A DNA stretch of 64,000 nt from Chlamydoabsidia padenii (Eukaryota; Mucoromycota; Mucoromycetes; Mucorales; Cunninghamellaceae), in assembly GCA_025330725.1 (NCBI GenBank), contig JAIWND010000007.1, positions 1,054,001 through 1,118,000 on the forward strand. Reading direction: 5' to 3'. Positions 34,619-46,771 of this stretch are shown here, piece after piece. The notes under the pieces are model-generated. The model was not told the origin of the DNA. It saw only the letters and a list, made by a program, of their open reading frames with translations, and searched no databases. The translations under genes and the position numbers were made by a program. The stretch's first letter is position 1. Every line of letters begins with the position of its first letter.

Positions 34619-34967
34619 ATGACCCGTACGTGAACCTACCTAATAAAAGATACCCATATTGACTCACTTGATTGTTTTTATTGAAATGTAGGCGGTAATC
34701 AAAGAGAACAAGCCCGGTTGAAGAATCTCAAGAAACAACAAGATTCCAAAAAGGGAAAGTCCAGCGACAACAATGGCCAAAAGTTGACTCAAAAGAAGGA
34801 AAGGTAAATAATACTGTTAAAAAACAAGGGGGAAAAAGTAGGGAACTGACACTTTTTTTTTTTTTTTACTGCTATATTATAGTGATGCTGAAATCATGAG
34901 ACAGAAGCAATTGCTTGCTGCTCAAAAAAAGGAAGCTGCTGCTGCCGCTGGTGGGACCAAAAAGTAG
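34619..34967 (+). CDS. SERF/4F5-family small basic protein
   Basis: A 67-aa protein from three exons: 34619-34625 (only 7 nt), 34692-34803 and 34883-34967. It begins MTRGNQREQARLKNLKKQQ, the diagnostic start of the 4F5/SERF family. A Lys/Gln-rich middle and an Ala/Lys tail follow (KKEAAAAAGGTKK). SERF proteins are small disordered RNA-binding and amyloid-modifying factors. It is too small and spliced to be found by simple open-frame searches; the 7-nt first exon supplies Met-Thr and the first base of Arg. Reading frame and splice sites agree throughout. Confidence 0.88.
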
Positions 34968-35183
34968 GGCTACCTGTTAATATTGATTATTGTATTCCCT
35001 TTTCTTTTTGAAATAAATAAACCAAACTTGTCTTTTTTTTATTTTATGAAGGGTCCATTTTGTGTGTATGGGTGGTATGAGTTGGTATGCGGGGGGTATG
35101 TTAAAGCGCCGATTCAATTCATTAAAATCTGATCTCTGTCTGATGCTACTTTTTTTTGCTTTGTCTTTATACATCAACACTTG
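34968..35183. other. Short intergenic region with a promoter motif
   Basis: Contains TTAAAGCGCCGAT at 35101-35113, about 70 bp upstream of the PPPDE gene start used here. No gene is seen. Confidence 0.4.
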
Positions 35184-36383
35184 ATGATTGCCCTGAAGAC
35201 CAGTTTTGCACGGTCTGGTTTAAATTCTCAACAGGAAAACCATCATGAAGGTAATAAAATAAAAGCGTGTTGCAGATAAGAACGATTCATCCACTTTGTT
35301 TTTATGATGAATAGTATTTGTCAACGTCTACGATATGGTAAAGATGGGAAAAGAAGGGGAATAGTCGGCAAATATAAACTGATGCATTGGCTTGTCTAGT
35401 TACAACCTAGCTTCTTGACTCGGTTTGGTTACTATGCATTGGGAATAGGTAAGTTGAATAGGGGAAGCTTGGTGTACATGGTAAACTTTTTTTTTTTTTT
35501 TTTTTTTTTTGTGTGTAAAAGGGATCTATCATTCTGGTGTTGAAATTTGTGGGAAAGAATACTGTTTCGGTGGGCACGAATACAAGAATGTCACGGGTGT
35601 ATTTGCTGTCGAACCTAAAGTTGGCCCACCTGGTCTTCTCTTCAAGTAAGTTCAGTTGCTGTCACTCGATCTACTAGTTACTCACCCTCCCCACTTTTTT
35701 TTATTCTTTTCAAATAGACAATCCATTCGAATTGGTACCACTCGATTGACCAAGATAGAAATCCTTGAACAAATCCAATCCATCTCCAAGGAATATGTTG
35801 GTACTTCATATCATTTGTTAACTAGGAACTGTAATCATTTTACCGATGATTTTTGTGCTCAGCTGACAGGAAAACATGCCCCGTCCTGGATCAATCGTGC
35901 CGCCAAATTGGGTACTTTATTCCCTTGTGTCATTCCTACCGAATGGATCGAACCTCCTGAATTTGACGAAATAGAAGGTAATATAATTAGATGATTTTAT
36001 TTTATTTGCTAATGTATTTACTCAATCTAGATACACCCACTTCCATCTTATCATATGAATCACAAGGATCACCTGAAGATGTTCAAATCATCAACAACAA
36101 CAACAAACCATCACCACCTAGTCGGGACACATCAGTAGATCTACATCAACCTGAACAACCTCATCACTTGTATTCATTATCAATCAACACAACGACAAAT
36201 CGACTGAAACATCCTCGATCTTCAGGTGATGGTGGTGAAAGTATCTTTTTTGGTCGTACCTCTTCACCATCTTTTGATGCATATGATGATCAACATCAAC
36301 CTGTCAAGGAACCTTATCCAGATGTCATTCGATCTGTTACCCAATTATCCATTACCGCTTCTTTACAAGGATTAGATAGATAG
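35184..36383 (+). CDS. PPPDE/DeSI-family deSUMOylating-type cysteine peptidase
   Basis: A 291-aa protein from six exons: 35184-35250, 35315-35337 (23 nt), 35400-35448, 35522-35645, 35718-35977 and 36031-36383. The domain starts VFVNVYDM, then FGYYALGIGIYHSGVEI with the catalytic His, GHEYKNVTGVF, and TRNCNHFTDDF with the catalytic Cys. These are the PPPDE signatures. Family members remove SUMO or ubiquitin. The C-terminal 120 residues are Ser/Pro/Asn-rich and disordered. The start is uncertain: ATG 35184 gives a 22-residue extension in the right frame, whereas the nearer ATG at 35245 is out of frame with the VFVNVYDM exon. Confidence 0.85.
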
Positions 36384-36551
36384 TCAATTATAATAATATC
36401 CCATACCTAGACATATATCCTCTATTATTTAATTAATCAATCAATAATAAATAGTTTCAAATCATTATTATATAATGGGGGAGGGGGAATCGTTTTTGTT
36501 TATTTATTTACTGTATATAATATAAATCTATTGTCTAACTAATAAACACTA

Positions 36552-37574
36552 TTACTTCAAATAATCTAAACCTGTATATACTTTTTCATAAACTGTAAAT
36601 ACAATACCACCAGAAAACTAGAATAAAAAATGAAGAATGTTAGTACAATCATATAATACGTTTAATTATGTATGAGACTTACAATCAATCGAGTCAGACG
36701 TGGAGTGGTACCTTTCCATAAAGAAAAGACACCATTGGCCTTGACGACTTGGACCAGACAATCCAACGAGTTCTTGTAGAGAGTACGAGCATCCAAGCCT
36801 TGCATACGAGTTTTCACCACATCCAGGGGCATTGTACTATACACCGTAACAATCCCTGCCAAAGCACCAGCGGCAAAAGTATAAGTCGAAGGTAATTTAT
36901 CCCCACCATGCCATTGTTGGAACACCGATTTAAAGTAAGAGTAGCTACTGAATCTTACCGCACTGTTAGCGCCCTGTCGTGCCACCACTGGTCCCAAACC
37001 ACGGTATACACCACTAATCCCTTCTTCCTTGATGATGGTTGTTGTACCGTGTACCAATCCATGATATTTTGGTACTGCATTATTACGGTCGTGGATCAAT
37101 TTGGTCCTATATAAAAAGTGAATGTGAGTCCAATCAAGGGGGGGGGTTTCTCCTTTTTCTCTTTACTTACTTTATCGTTTCGGAAGGAGTGACCACTAGA
37201 GCAGCTTCAGTCATCCCAGCGCCCAGTCCTGCCAACATGCTACGTACACCAGAGAGATGTCCATCCGAATCCCGCAACTGGTTGGCGATTTGGTCATAAG
37301 TAAGGAAGCGCACCCCGGCCTTGGCAGCATTCCCAATAGCTAATGCACTAACCCCTGTATATATAGCACTCACACCATGATGACGCACAGTTTGTAGTAA
37401 ACAATCAATAGGTCCCTTGAATCGGATTTCGCCAGGTGCCAAGGCCCCACCAGCTTGTAATTGTAATCGTGTCTTGACATATTCCGTAGGGTAAGTCACC
37501 ATACCTTCAATACCACCAGCGACTGAACCAGCAATCAAGGAGAAGATGGGATCTTTTTTTTCTTTTGTAGACAT
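36552..37574 (-). CDS. CTP1: Mitochondrial citrate/tricarboxylate carrier
   Basis: A 297-aa SLC25 carrier from three exons: 37574-37171, 37106-36683 and 36617-36552. The three repeat signatures are YPTEYVKTRLQ, TPSETIKTKL (across intron 1) and MPLDVVKTRMQ. Further CTP-specific blocks are GVSALAIGNAAKAGVRFLTYD, GLGPVVARQGANSAVRFSSYS and TPRLTRLIFSGGIVFTVYEKV. Homologues exchange citrate or isocitrate for malate or phosphate across the inner membrane and so feed cytosolic acetyl-CoA. The gene diverges from ILS1 with about 470 bp between starts. Confidence 0.94.
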
Positions 37575-38047
37575 GGGAAGAGGAGGACAAAATAAAAGAA
37601 AGAAAGGTGAAGATAAGATGGCAGACGTTTTTTTTTTTTTTTTGTTCGTCTCTCTTTTTTTTTTTTTAAAGCGCGACCAATCTTGGATCCACTGCCTTTT
37701 TTGGAATCGACCTATTTCGTCACCCGCCCGACTGTCAAAAACCTATGTGGTGAAAATGGAAGAAAAAGACAACCTTCCATTGTCATTTTTTACTTTTAGT
37801 CAGGATGAGTAATCTATGACAAGACTTGTATCCTTAAAGAATGATAAAGAAGTACATGGAAAACCATGTTGAAAAAGAGGGCCAGATGAGCCGTTGTGAT
37901 TCATCTTTGGCCAATCAGAGTATCTACATTTCAAATTCCGCTCCCACTGCCTGACAAAGCCACTAGTCACAAAAGTAAAGCTTTTTTTTTTTTCTCACTT
38001 TCTTTTTGTTCTGACACTTCCTTTCCACACATTAATTCTTTTTAACA
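37575..38047. other. Divergent intergenic region CTP1/ILS1
   Basis: Contains T tracts (37628-37642, 37657-37668, 37981-37993) and one motif copy at 37930-37942 on the ILS1 side. No clear motif copy is seen near CTP1. No gene is seen. Confidence 0.5.
37930..37942 (+). promoter_or_regulatory. Motif TTCAAATTCCGCT upstream of ILS1
   Basis: Lies about 106-118 bp upstream of ATG 38048, on the same strand. Confidence 0.5.
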
Positions 38048-41000
38048 ATGTCTTTGGCTGACGGTAATGTCGTGTTTATGCAAACTTTGGAAGAATAGGT
38101 AACTAACATGTACTTCTTCTTTTTATAGTGTCTGGCCAATTCAAGTAGGTAGACCCTCGACCCCATTGTCTCTCATGTCACTGACCTTTTTTTATTTTAT
38201 TTTTTAAACGATTAGCTTCCCCAAAGAAGAAGAGAAAATTCTCGAATTCTGGCGTGAAATTGATGCGTTTAATGTCTCTTTAAAACTAAACGAAAACAAG
38301 AAACCCTTCACCTTTTTTGATGGACCTCCCTTTGCCACCGGGTTACCTCATTATGGTCACTTGCTTGCCGGTACTATCAAGGTAAGAAGAACAAGGTATT
38401 TTAGTTAGCTTGATACTAATGGAATGTTATATACCTTAGGATATTGTCACTCGGTATGCTCACAACACTGGTCATCATGTCGAACGTCGATTTGGTTGGG
38501 ATACTCATGGTTTACCTGTAGAATACGAAATTGATAAGACTTTGGGTATCAAGGTAAAAAAGAAAGAAACGATAAAGGGTAACCAGTGACTAATACAACT
38601 ATTGATTGTTTAGGGTAAAGAGGATGTAATGAAAATGGGGATTGATAAATATAATGCGGAATGCCGTGCGATCGTAATGCGGTACTCATCTGAATGGCGA
38701 AAAACGGTGGAACGTATGGCACGTTGGATCGACTTTGATAATGATTATAAGACATTGAATCCTACTTTTATGGAATCAGTATGGTGGGTGTTCAAGCAAC
38801 TATTCGACAAAGATCAAGTCTATCGTGGTCAAAAAGTCATGCCTTATTCTACTGCCTGTCATACACCTTTATCCAACTTTGAATCTTCTCAAAATTATAA
38901 AGATGTCAATGATCCTGCTGGTAAGTGTCTATTATGTATATTATATAAAGAATACTAAATCCTTTCTATATATATATATATATATATATATCTAGTTGTT
39001 GTTGGTTTCCCTTTGATTGAAGATCCTACTACTCAATTGTTGGCCTGGACGACTACTCCTTGGACTCTTCCCTCTTGTATGGCTGTCTGTGTGCATCCCA
39101 ACTTTGAATATGTTAAAATCAAGGACGAAGCATCAGGAAACAACTATATCTTAATGGAAAGTCGCCTGACAATGCTTTACAAGGATCCCAAAAAAGCCAA
39201 GTACACAGTCTTGGATCGATACAAGGGTGCTGACATGCTGGGATGGAAATTCGAACCCATGTTCCCTTACTTTGCCGAAGAATTCAAGGATCGTGCATTC
39301 AAGGTGATGGTGGATACTTATGTGACTGATGACTCTGGTACCGGTATTGTACAAAATGCGCCTGCCTTTGGTGAAGACGATTATCGTGTCTGTGTGGCTC
39401 ATGGTGTGATCTCTGTGGACGGCAAACTTCCCTGTCCTCTCGATGAAAAAGGTTGCTTCACCGACGAAGTCTCTGATTTTGCTGGCATGTATATCAAGGA
39501 TGCTGACAAGTTGATTCAAAAGGACATCAAGCAACGTGGTCGTCTCATTGTGCAATCTCAATATATGCATAGTTATCCCTTCTGTTGGCGTTCAGATACA
39601 CCTTTGATTTACCGTGCCATCCCTGCTTGGTTCGTGCGCGTGCAACCTGTGGTGGACAAGATCTTGGCCTGTAATGACAAGATGACCTGGGTGCCTGGAT
39701 TTGTACAAGAAAAGCGATTTGCCAATTGGATTGCTAATGCTCGTGACTGGAACATCTCTCGTAACCGATACTGGGGTACTCCTATTCCCTTGTGGGTCAG
39801 TGAAGACTACTCTGAAATTGTCGCAGTGGGATCTATCCAAGAACTTGAAGAACTCAGTGGCGTGTCTCCCATCACCGACTTGCATCGTGAAAGCATCGAT
39901 AATATCACCATCGTATCCAAAAAGACCGGTAACACTTTGCGTCGAATTGAAGAAGTGTTTGATTGCTGGTTTGAATCTGGATCCATGCCTTATGCTCAAC
40001 AACATTATCCTTTTGAAAACAAGGACAAGTTTGAAGCTAACTTCCCTGCTGACTTTATTTCTGAAGGTATCGATCAAACTCGTGGTTGGTTCTACACTCT
40101 GTTGGTACTCTCTACTCATCTATTTGATGCTCCTCCTGCCAAGAACGTCATTGTCAGTGGTCTGGTGCTTGCTGCTGATGGTAAAAAGATGAGTAAGCGT
40201 CTCAAGAATTACCCCGAACCTGGTCTCGTCATGGATAAATTTGGCTCTGATGCTCTCCGTCTCTACCTTATCAACTCTCCTGTGGTCCGTGCTGAAACTC
40301 TCAAATTCAAGGAAGAAGGTGTCAAGGATGTCTTGTCAAAGGTGTTCTTGCCCTGGTACAATGCATTCAAATTCTTTGTCACTCAAACTGCCGTCATCAA
40401 GAAGGAATTCGATGTGGACTTTATGTATGATCACAATATTGAAAAATCTACCAATGTCATGGACCGATGGATTCTTGCCAGTTGCCAATCCTTGATCAAG
40501 TTTATTCATGAAGAAATGGGTGCTTATCGTCTGTACACTGTGGTACCTCGTCTGTTACGATTGGTGGATCAATTGACTAACTGGTACGTGCGCTTCAACC
40601 GTAAGCGCCTCAAGGGTGAAAATGGTGTGGAAGATGCAAAGCAAGCTTTGAACACCTTGTTTGAAGTCCTTTATACCTTGTGTAAGACCATGGTAAGTCA
40701 ATGCATGAAAAAGGGGGCGGGAATCGAAAAAGGATTGACCTTTTTTTTTTTTTTTTTGTAGGCTCCCTTCACTCCTTACTTGACTGAAAACATGTACCAA
40801 ACCCTCAAGAAGTTTGTACCCAAGGATGAATCTGTTGTGGATGATCGATCTATTCACTTTTTGGACTTCCCTACTGTGCGTGAAGAATACTTTGATCCTG
40901 AAATCGAACGCTCTGTGGGTCGTATGCAAGCGGTGATTGAATTGGGCCGTACCATCCGTGAACGCAAGACCATCTCTTTGAAGGTAAAAACAATAAAAAA

Positions 41001-41727
41001 TCACAATAATGACCGTGCCACAACTTACACGTCCCCTTCTATATAGACTCCTTTGAAACAACTAGTAGTGATCCACAATGATCCTCAATACCATGCGGAC
41101 ATCAAGGCCTTGGAATCCTGTGTGTTGGAAGAACTCAACTTGCGTGAAATTGTCGTCACTGCGGAAGAAGCCAAGTTTGGTGTCAAGTACCGTGCTGAAG
41201 CAGATCTCAAGGTGCTCGGACAAAAACTCAAGAAGGATGCAATGAAGGTCAAAAAGGCCCTTCCTGATCTCACTGATGCAGAAGTCAAGGCCTTTGTGGA
41301 CAACAAGACAATGACGGTGGCCGGCATCACGGTGACTGACGAAGATATCAACGTGGTGCGTTACTTTGATACCGATGCTGAACATCAATACGAAACCAAC
41401 ACTGATCGTGATGTGCTCATCTTGTTGGATGTCAAGTCTTACCCTGAACTCGAACAAGAAGGTCTGGCCCGTGAAGTCATCAACCGTGTCCAACGACTCA
41501 GGAAGAAGGCTGGTTTGTTGCCTACTGATGATATCCAAATGCATTATCGTATCAAGTCCGATGTTGCTCAACTCGAATCTGTCATCCACTCTCACCCTGC
41601 TATTACAAAGGTGCTCAAGAAATCCATTGTTAATGTCGACTCTTTAGATCTCAACTCTGTTACCATCATTGTCGAAGAAACTCAAGAAGTGAATGGAACC
41701 ACCTTTGATCTTATCTTTAGTAAATAG
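38048..41727 (+). CDS. ILS1: Cytosolic isoleucyl-tRNA synthetase
   Basis: A 1,072-aa class I aminoacyl-tRNA synthetase from eight exons: 38048-38063, 38129-38144, 38216-38381, 38440-38553, 38614-38920, 38996-40692, 40762-40983 and 41047-41727. It charges tRNA-Ile. The HIGH element appears as [11 protein letters not shown] (about residues 53-63), following DGPPFAT. The KMSKR loop is KKMSKRLKN (about 602). The editing domain contains TTTPWTLPS and [16 protein letters not shown]. The anticodon-binding and C-terminal domains are of the eukaryotic cytosolic type. The first two exons are only 16 nt each. Codon use is more biased than in neighbours, with many GGT, AAG and CTC codons, as expected of a highly expressed gene. 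Confidence 0.97.
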
Positions 41728-41805
41728 ATTATTTATATACTTTTTTTTTTTTTTAAAAAAAACAGAACAATGTGTAACAATAAAACTATTCTCTTGTTTT
41801 TATTT

Positions 41806-41818
41806 TTTAAACGCCGCT
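41806..41818 (+). promoter_or_regulatory. Motif TTTAAACGCCGCT upstream of the S9A peptidase gene
   Basis: Only about 30-42 bp upstream of ATG 41848 and 80 bp after the ILS1 stop. It is identical to the copy upstream of SWR1. Confidence 0.5.
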
Positions 41819-41847
41819 TTTTTGACGTCTTTCTTCTCTATACAATC

Positions 41848-44812
41848 ATGTGGATGGGTCGACGACTTTATCATTCTTCACAACCATTAATGTAAGTTAT
41901 CGATCCCTCACAACTACTATTCGCTAATACATTCTTTTATTAGTATATATCATTCTATAGGAACCCGGAGTACCTTCTTCACATCTATCAAGGATGCGCT
42001 TGCACCGTAAGTCTGAAAACCACTTGACCATACCTGACAACTTTCTTCCTTTATAGTAAACTACGACCACCACAGGCTCGTCAAGTCGCTGATCATCAAA
42101 CTCACCATGGCCGATCCAGGAACGATCCTTTTTCGTGGATGGAAAACCTCGCTGATCCTGCAAGTCCTCCTCTAACAAAGAAAACCAGCTAACTGATTCT
42201 TTGTTTATCCTATAGCATTTACCAGGTTATATCCAGGCTGAAAACGAGTAAAGTCATATCTCCTTTGCTCTACATTATATACTCACTGGCACTTTTTATA
42301 TATATATATAGATATTGTCGAAAATTTATGCGTCAACATCGATTCCTTCATCGTGTGGTACTGCAGGTAAACTCTTTTTATTTTATTTTGTCTAGTAACT
42401 TCTCTTTAGGAAATGAAACAAAAACTATCAACACCGAATCACGTAGGACCTTTGAAAACGGTATCTCATGGGTACGAGTATTATACAACTACATCACCCT
42501 ATGGATTGATCTATTTAAGAAAACCGCTTGGTCAAGGACGACACGCACCAGAGGTAACATATATATATATAAAAGACAGGATGGTATACTTTTAAACAAT
42601 GAATCAACTCTTTTTTTAAATACATAGCAAGTATTGTTGAATGCAGGATTCCTCCGGTCGATGAACACCTCGGTACGAAAAGTCTTATTATCACCAGACC
42701 ATTCGATCTTTGCTTACAATACTGAACGTGAAGGAATGGAATATGGGGATTTACATTTTAAGGATTTGGACAATAGGGTGGATTGGCTGGTAAAGAAGAA
42801 AAACATGGATGGTATTGAATGATTAATCAAGTCTGATTATAATTTGTATATAGGATGAAACATTGGAAGATGTCTTTAACTTTGTGTGGGCCAATGATCA
42901 TACTGTCTATTATACCATGGCGAATACTCAACTCCGACCTTGTAAAGTAAGTTATGTCATATATCATGGATGAAAGGGACTAATGCATTTGGGAATAGGT
43001 ATTTGCACATCGTATAGGCACAGAACAGGCCGAAGATATCTTGATCTATGAAGAAACAGAATCTACGGCCTTTGTAGATATCACAAGTACAAAAGATTCG
43101 GTAAGTCTTTTTAATAATCATACTACACTTGGACTTATCTTTTTTAATAGAAATATATCACGATCAATAGTAATTCCTTATCATCATCTGAAATCCGTGT
43201 CGTTGATGCAACGTTGGTACCTCATAATACCGATCGTGCCCTTTTAAATCCTGTCCTCATCGAACCTCGTCAATCTGGAGTGGAATATTATGTTGATCAT
43301 CATCAGGTAAAAAAAAAAAGAAAACTTGGTTGCTATTATTGACTCTAACATGATGATGATAATAGGATTCCTTTTATATCCTCACCAATGCTGATGGCGC
43401 GACAAACTTTAAACTGGTCAAGGCCCCTGATGGAGCAACCGGACGATCAAATTGGAAAGACGTAGTTACTATGGCACCAACAGAAAAAATCGAGGATGTT
43501 GATTTATTCCAGGTAAAAAGACGGATCCGCTCGTTAAATACAAACTAATCTCTCTCTCTCTCTCTTGATAGAATCACATTGTCATTTATGGCCGAAGGGA
43601 TGGATTACCGGTGATTCTATGTCATGATTTGAAAACACAAGATACATATCAAGTTGATTTACCCATGAAATTTGCTGTGGTGGCCCCTGGATCCAATTTG
43701 GAATTCGATACCGACACATTCCGATTCTCACTCACCTCACCCTTCACCCATGAATCTACTTATGAATATAACATGATGGAACGTAAACTCACGCCTGTCC
43801 GTGTACAGCCCATTCGACGTAAGTAAAATGCCTTGATCTATAGTGGGACAAATCGCTAACAAAAAAAGGGGGGTTTTTGTGTAGGGTTTGACAAGAACAA
43901 GTATACATGTACGCAAATCCATGTAGCTTCTCATGACAAGAAATCAATTCCTGTGACCCTGATCCATCAAAAGAACCTTGAAATGAACGGAAGGTAGGCA
44001 AAATGGTCATTGCATCATCATACCTTTACTCATACACTTCTTCTTTAGGAACCCGGTATTAATGCGATCTTATGGTGCTTATGGCGTCACTACTGACCCT
44101 GAATTCCGAATTGAGCATTTCCCATTACTGGAGCGTGGTTGGGTGATTGCATTGGCTCATGTCCGGTAAGTAAAAAGGGGGAAAAGAACCTTTTGATACC
44201 AATGAACCTTTCTTATATAGGGGTGGAAGCGAACTAGGTCGGGACTGGTACGAGGATGGTAAACTAGGACACAAGATCAATAGTTTCAAGGACTTTATCT
44301 CGGTAGCCGAACATTTGGTAACGACAAACCTGACCTCTCCAGCGTACTTGGCGGCAATGGGCACAAGTGCAGGTGGACTCTTGGTAGGTGGCATGGCCCA
44401 TATGCGGCCGGATCTCTTCAAGGCCCTTGTCCTCCGTGTCCCCTTTGTCGACCCCTTATCCTCCATGTTGAACCCTGATCTCCCTCTGACTCAAATCGAA
44501 TATCCCGAATGGGGCAACCCCACCGACCACCCAATGGCGTACGATTGGATTCGACAGTATGCACCCTACGACAATGTCACCAAGACGACGGATGTGGCGA
44601 TTTATGCGACAGCAGGTATGAAGGATCAACGGGTCATGTACTGGCAACCTTTGAAATACATTGCTCGATTACGACACGTGGGGACCAAGACGTGTTTGTT
44701 AAAAGTGGATTTGGATCGGGGGCATTTTGGTGGTCAGTCTGAACAAGAAACTCGCTTGGCTGATACGGCTGAACAGGTAGCTTTTTTGATCACTCAGGTC
44801 CAGACATCATGA
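41848..44812 (+). CDS. Prolyl-oligopeptidase family (S9A) serine peptidase, oligopeptidase B-like
   Basis: A 721-aa protein from fifteen exons: 41848-41891, 41944-42006, 42057-42159, 42216-42247, 42312-42366, 42410-42553, 42628-42789, 42854-42946, 42999-43100, 43151-43306, 43366-43512, 43572-43818, 43885-43993, 44049-44165 and 44221-44812. The N-terminus MWMGRRLYHSSQPL looks like a mitochondrial presequence (inference). Family blocks are NDPFSWMENL, a beta-propeller middle, MRSYGAYG, then GTSAGG with the nucleophile Ser. The catalytic Asp is in AGMKDQRVMYW and the His in DRGHFGGQS. The intron at 42160-42215 needs a GC donor (CCT then GCAAGT); with it the frame runs ENLADP-HLPGYIQAENE. The small ILS1-peptidase gap of 120 bp suggests very tight gene packing. 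Confidence 0.88.
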
Positions 44813-45561
44813 TACATTGAATAGAATAGCATACCATAGATTACTTTTTTTTTTTTAAAAAAAAAAAGAAAGCAATTAAATAATAAAGTCTCCTTTATAA
44901 TCATATTTTTATATTGCCTTTTTTTTTGGCAAACATAATGGGGAATGTTGGGCGTGAATTTCAGACGAATTCTGGGGGAGGGGGGGGAAACAGGTTGGGC
45001 GTAGAGTTGGGCCAAGTATAGGGTGTGTAACTGTTGGCCGTAGAGTAGGAGGACCATGATAGGAGACTATGTTATGGTGAGGTTGATATTTTTCAAACGT
45101 GGATTGCTTGCCTTGTAGATTAGTTCTGATCGTGAAAGGGAAATTCATGCAGAACCCGTATTTGAAATTCAAATTCCGACTTTGAGTGCTATTCACCGGT
45201 ATAAAACCCGGGGATTAGAATTTTTGATTCGAATCCAGTTGTGCTTTGTTCAAACAAGGAAGGGTGCATCACAAGCAATTTCGGGACTTTAAATATTGTT
45301 TTTTGCATGAATCCAAGTGATTTGCGGCTGAAACCAATAAACATTGATGTCACGTTACCAAATGGTGGCAAAGAATAGTTAATTGGGGACTTTTTTTATT
45401 TTTATTGACGCATGAATGCTATACTAAAAAAAGAAGGTATTTACTTTATTGATAGTGGGAAAAGATTCACTAGGGGGATGGGAATTAAAAGGATGTGTGT
45501 GGGTATTTTTTTTTTTAATTTTTATTTTAGCTCAATGATATCATCAGGTGTGGATAAGCTC
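44813..45561. other. Convergent intergenic region with an orphan motif
   Basis: Lies between the 3' ends of two convergent genes. An intact motif TTCAAATTCCGAC at 45168-45180 has no start codon of a recognised gene downstream in either direction. No coding gene is seen. Confidence 0.5.
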
Positions 45562-45852
45562 TCATTTGAATGAGGTTTCATACGATAACGATCTTCGGCG
45601 GACACCTTCAAATGCATTTTGAATAGTCAAGGCAGTTGGCATGAATGCTGGGTAGTCGGTAGGTGAAGAGGAGGAAAGCGGTGAATCGCCTGATTTGGAT
45701 GGAAGGATACTGGAAATATCCAAAGGTGCCAGTTTACTTGATGGTGGTGAAGATGATAACCTGCGTTGATGGAATGGTGCACAACTAGAAGTATGAGTGG
45801 TAAAAGTATCTGTTTTTTCAAAGGTACGACCACACTTGCAACGGAAAGGCAT
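45562..45852 (-). CDS. Small protein with one C2HC-like zinc finger
   Basis: A 96-aa single-exon frame. The N-terminus MPFRCKCGRTFEKTDTFTTH has a Cys5-x-Cys7-x12-His20-x3-Cys24 arrangement, close to a C2H2 finger with one spacer residue missing and Cys as the last ligand. The rest is Ser/Pro-rich with a conserved-looking end (VRRRSLSYETSF). I do not recognise a named family. The frame, a T-rich leader and the balanced composition support a real gene; possible roles are DNA, RNA or protein binding through the finger. An upstream motif copy is 297 bp away (46149-46161), farther than usual. Confidence 0.62.
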   Translation of the reverse strand: MPFRCKCGRTFEKTDTFTTHTSSCAPFHQRRLSSSPPSSKLAPLDISSILPSKSGDSPLSSSSPTDYPAFMPTALTIQNAFEGVRRRSLSYETSFK

Positions 45853-46771
45853 AATGAAATTAACTTTTTTTTTTTTAACTAAAAAAAAACAAAAAAGAAA
45901 AGAAAAAGGGAATAGATTGAAGTGTCAGTTAAATAAAGGATTTTCCTGGTCTTATTAAACTATCATCAGCAGACATTCCAAGGCGATCCCGTGAGGTCAT
46001 TCTTTTCAACTGGAAAAAAAAAAAGGTTGTCAGGCACATGATACTTTTGATCTAACTTGATTCAACCTTTTTGGCTTGACTGGCGTCATCAAGTTTGCAT
46101 ATCAAGGGATGTCTTTGATTTCCATACCGGGTAAAGAGCCTAATTGTTTTCAAAACCCGCCCTCTCTCTTTTAATCTCATTGTCCTGGTACTAAAAAATA
46201 AATCTAATACTGTCGAACTTTCCCGCATTAAACTATTTGAATACAAGCTTGTTTTGTGAGTATAATTATTGCAGATGAGCCTTGCATTTCCAAATTCATG
46301 CAAAATGAAACCCCGATTTACAAACGCCGACAATGAAGAATCGATCCGGAGATTATCCGTACCTTACAGTCGAAACGGACAAAAGCGTTTTTATCTTTAT
46401 TTTGAAAGGGAGGCATCTGTATGATTGATGTGAGGAAATACCTCCACTTTCGATTGACCGACATAAAATGGTCTCATTTACCGGAAGATGATTATATATT
46501 ATTGACAGGATATGAAAGGTTCTGGGTAGGAAGACATTACTATTTTCACAAAGTTGCCAATGTCTGTGCGACACTAAATGTTCGCCGATCTTTGGTCTCT
46601 TTTTGCTATCGGAGGTTTGAAAATGATGTTGCATTAATCACATCACCATATAGAGAATTGAGTTAAATAAAAAACAAGTTTATTATAGGTAGATATATAT
46701 ATATATAAAATCATGTTGATAGGTAATAGCCTATGCGTTAAACTATAATAACTATGTGAGTGGGGGTAGAT
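45853..46771. other. Intergenic stretch, no gene supported
   Basis: Covers the promoter of the zinc-finger gene and the 3' end of GLN1. A promoter-motif copy TTCAAAACCCGCC lies at 46149-46161 (+). Overlapping frames on both strands near 46350-46666 have no recognisable domain and are not called. Confidence 0.5.

Noticed and set aside
35245..35250. ATG 35245 as start of the PPPDE gene
   Set aside because: It is out of frame with the VFVNVYDM exon under a canonical GT donor; ATG 35184 is in frame.
41951..41962. Acceptor at TTCTATAG for exon 2 of the S9A peptidase
   Set aside because: It shifts the frame away from the RPPQAR block; the earlier TTAG at 41943 keeps it.
46353..46666. Frames of 93 and 81 codons on opposite strands
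   Set aside because: They shadow each other in an intergenic region, with no conserved motif or splice context.
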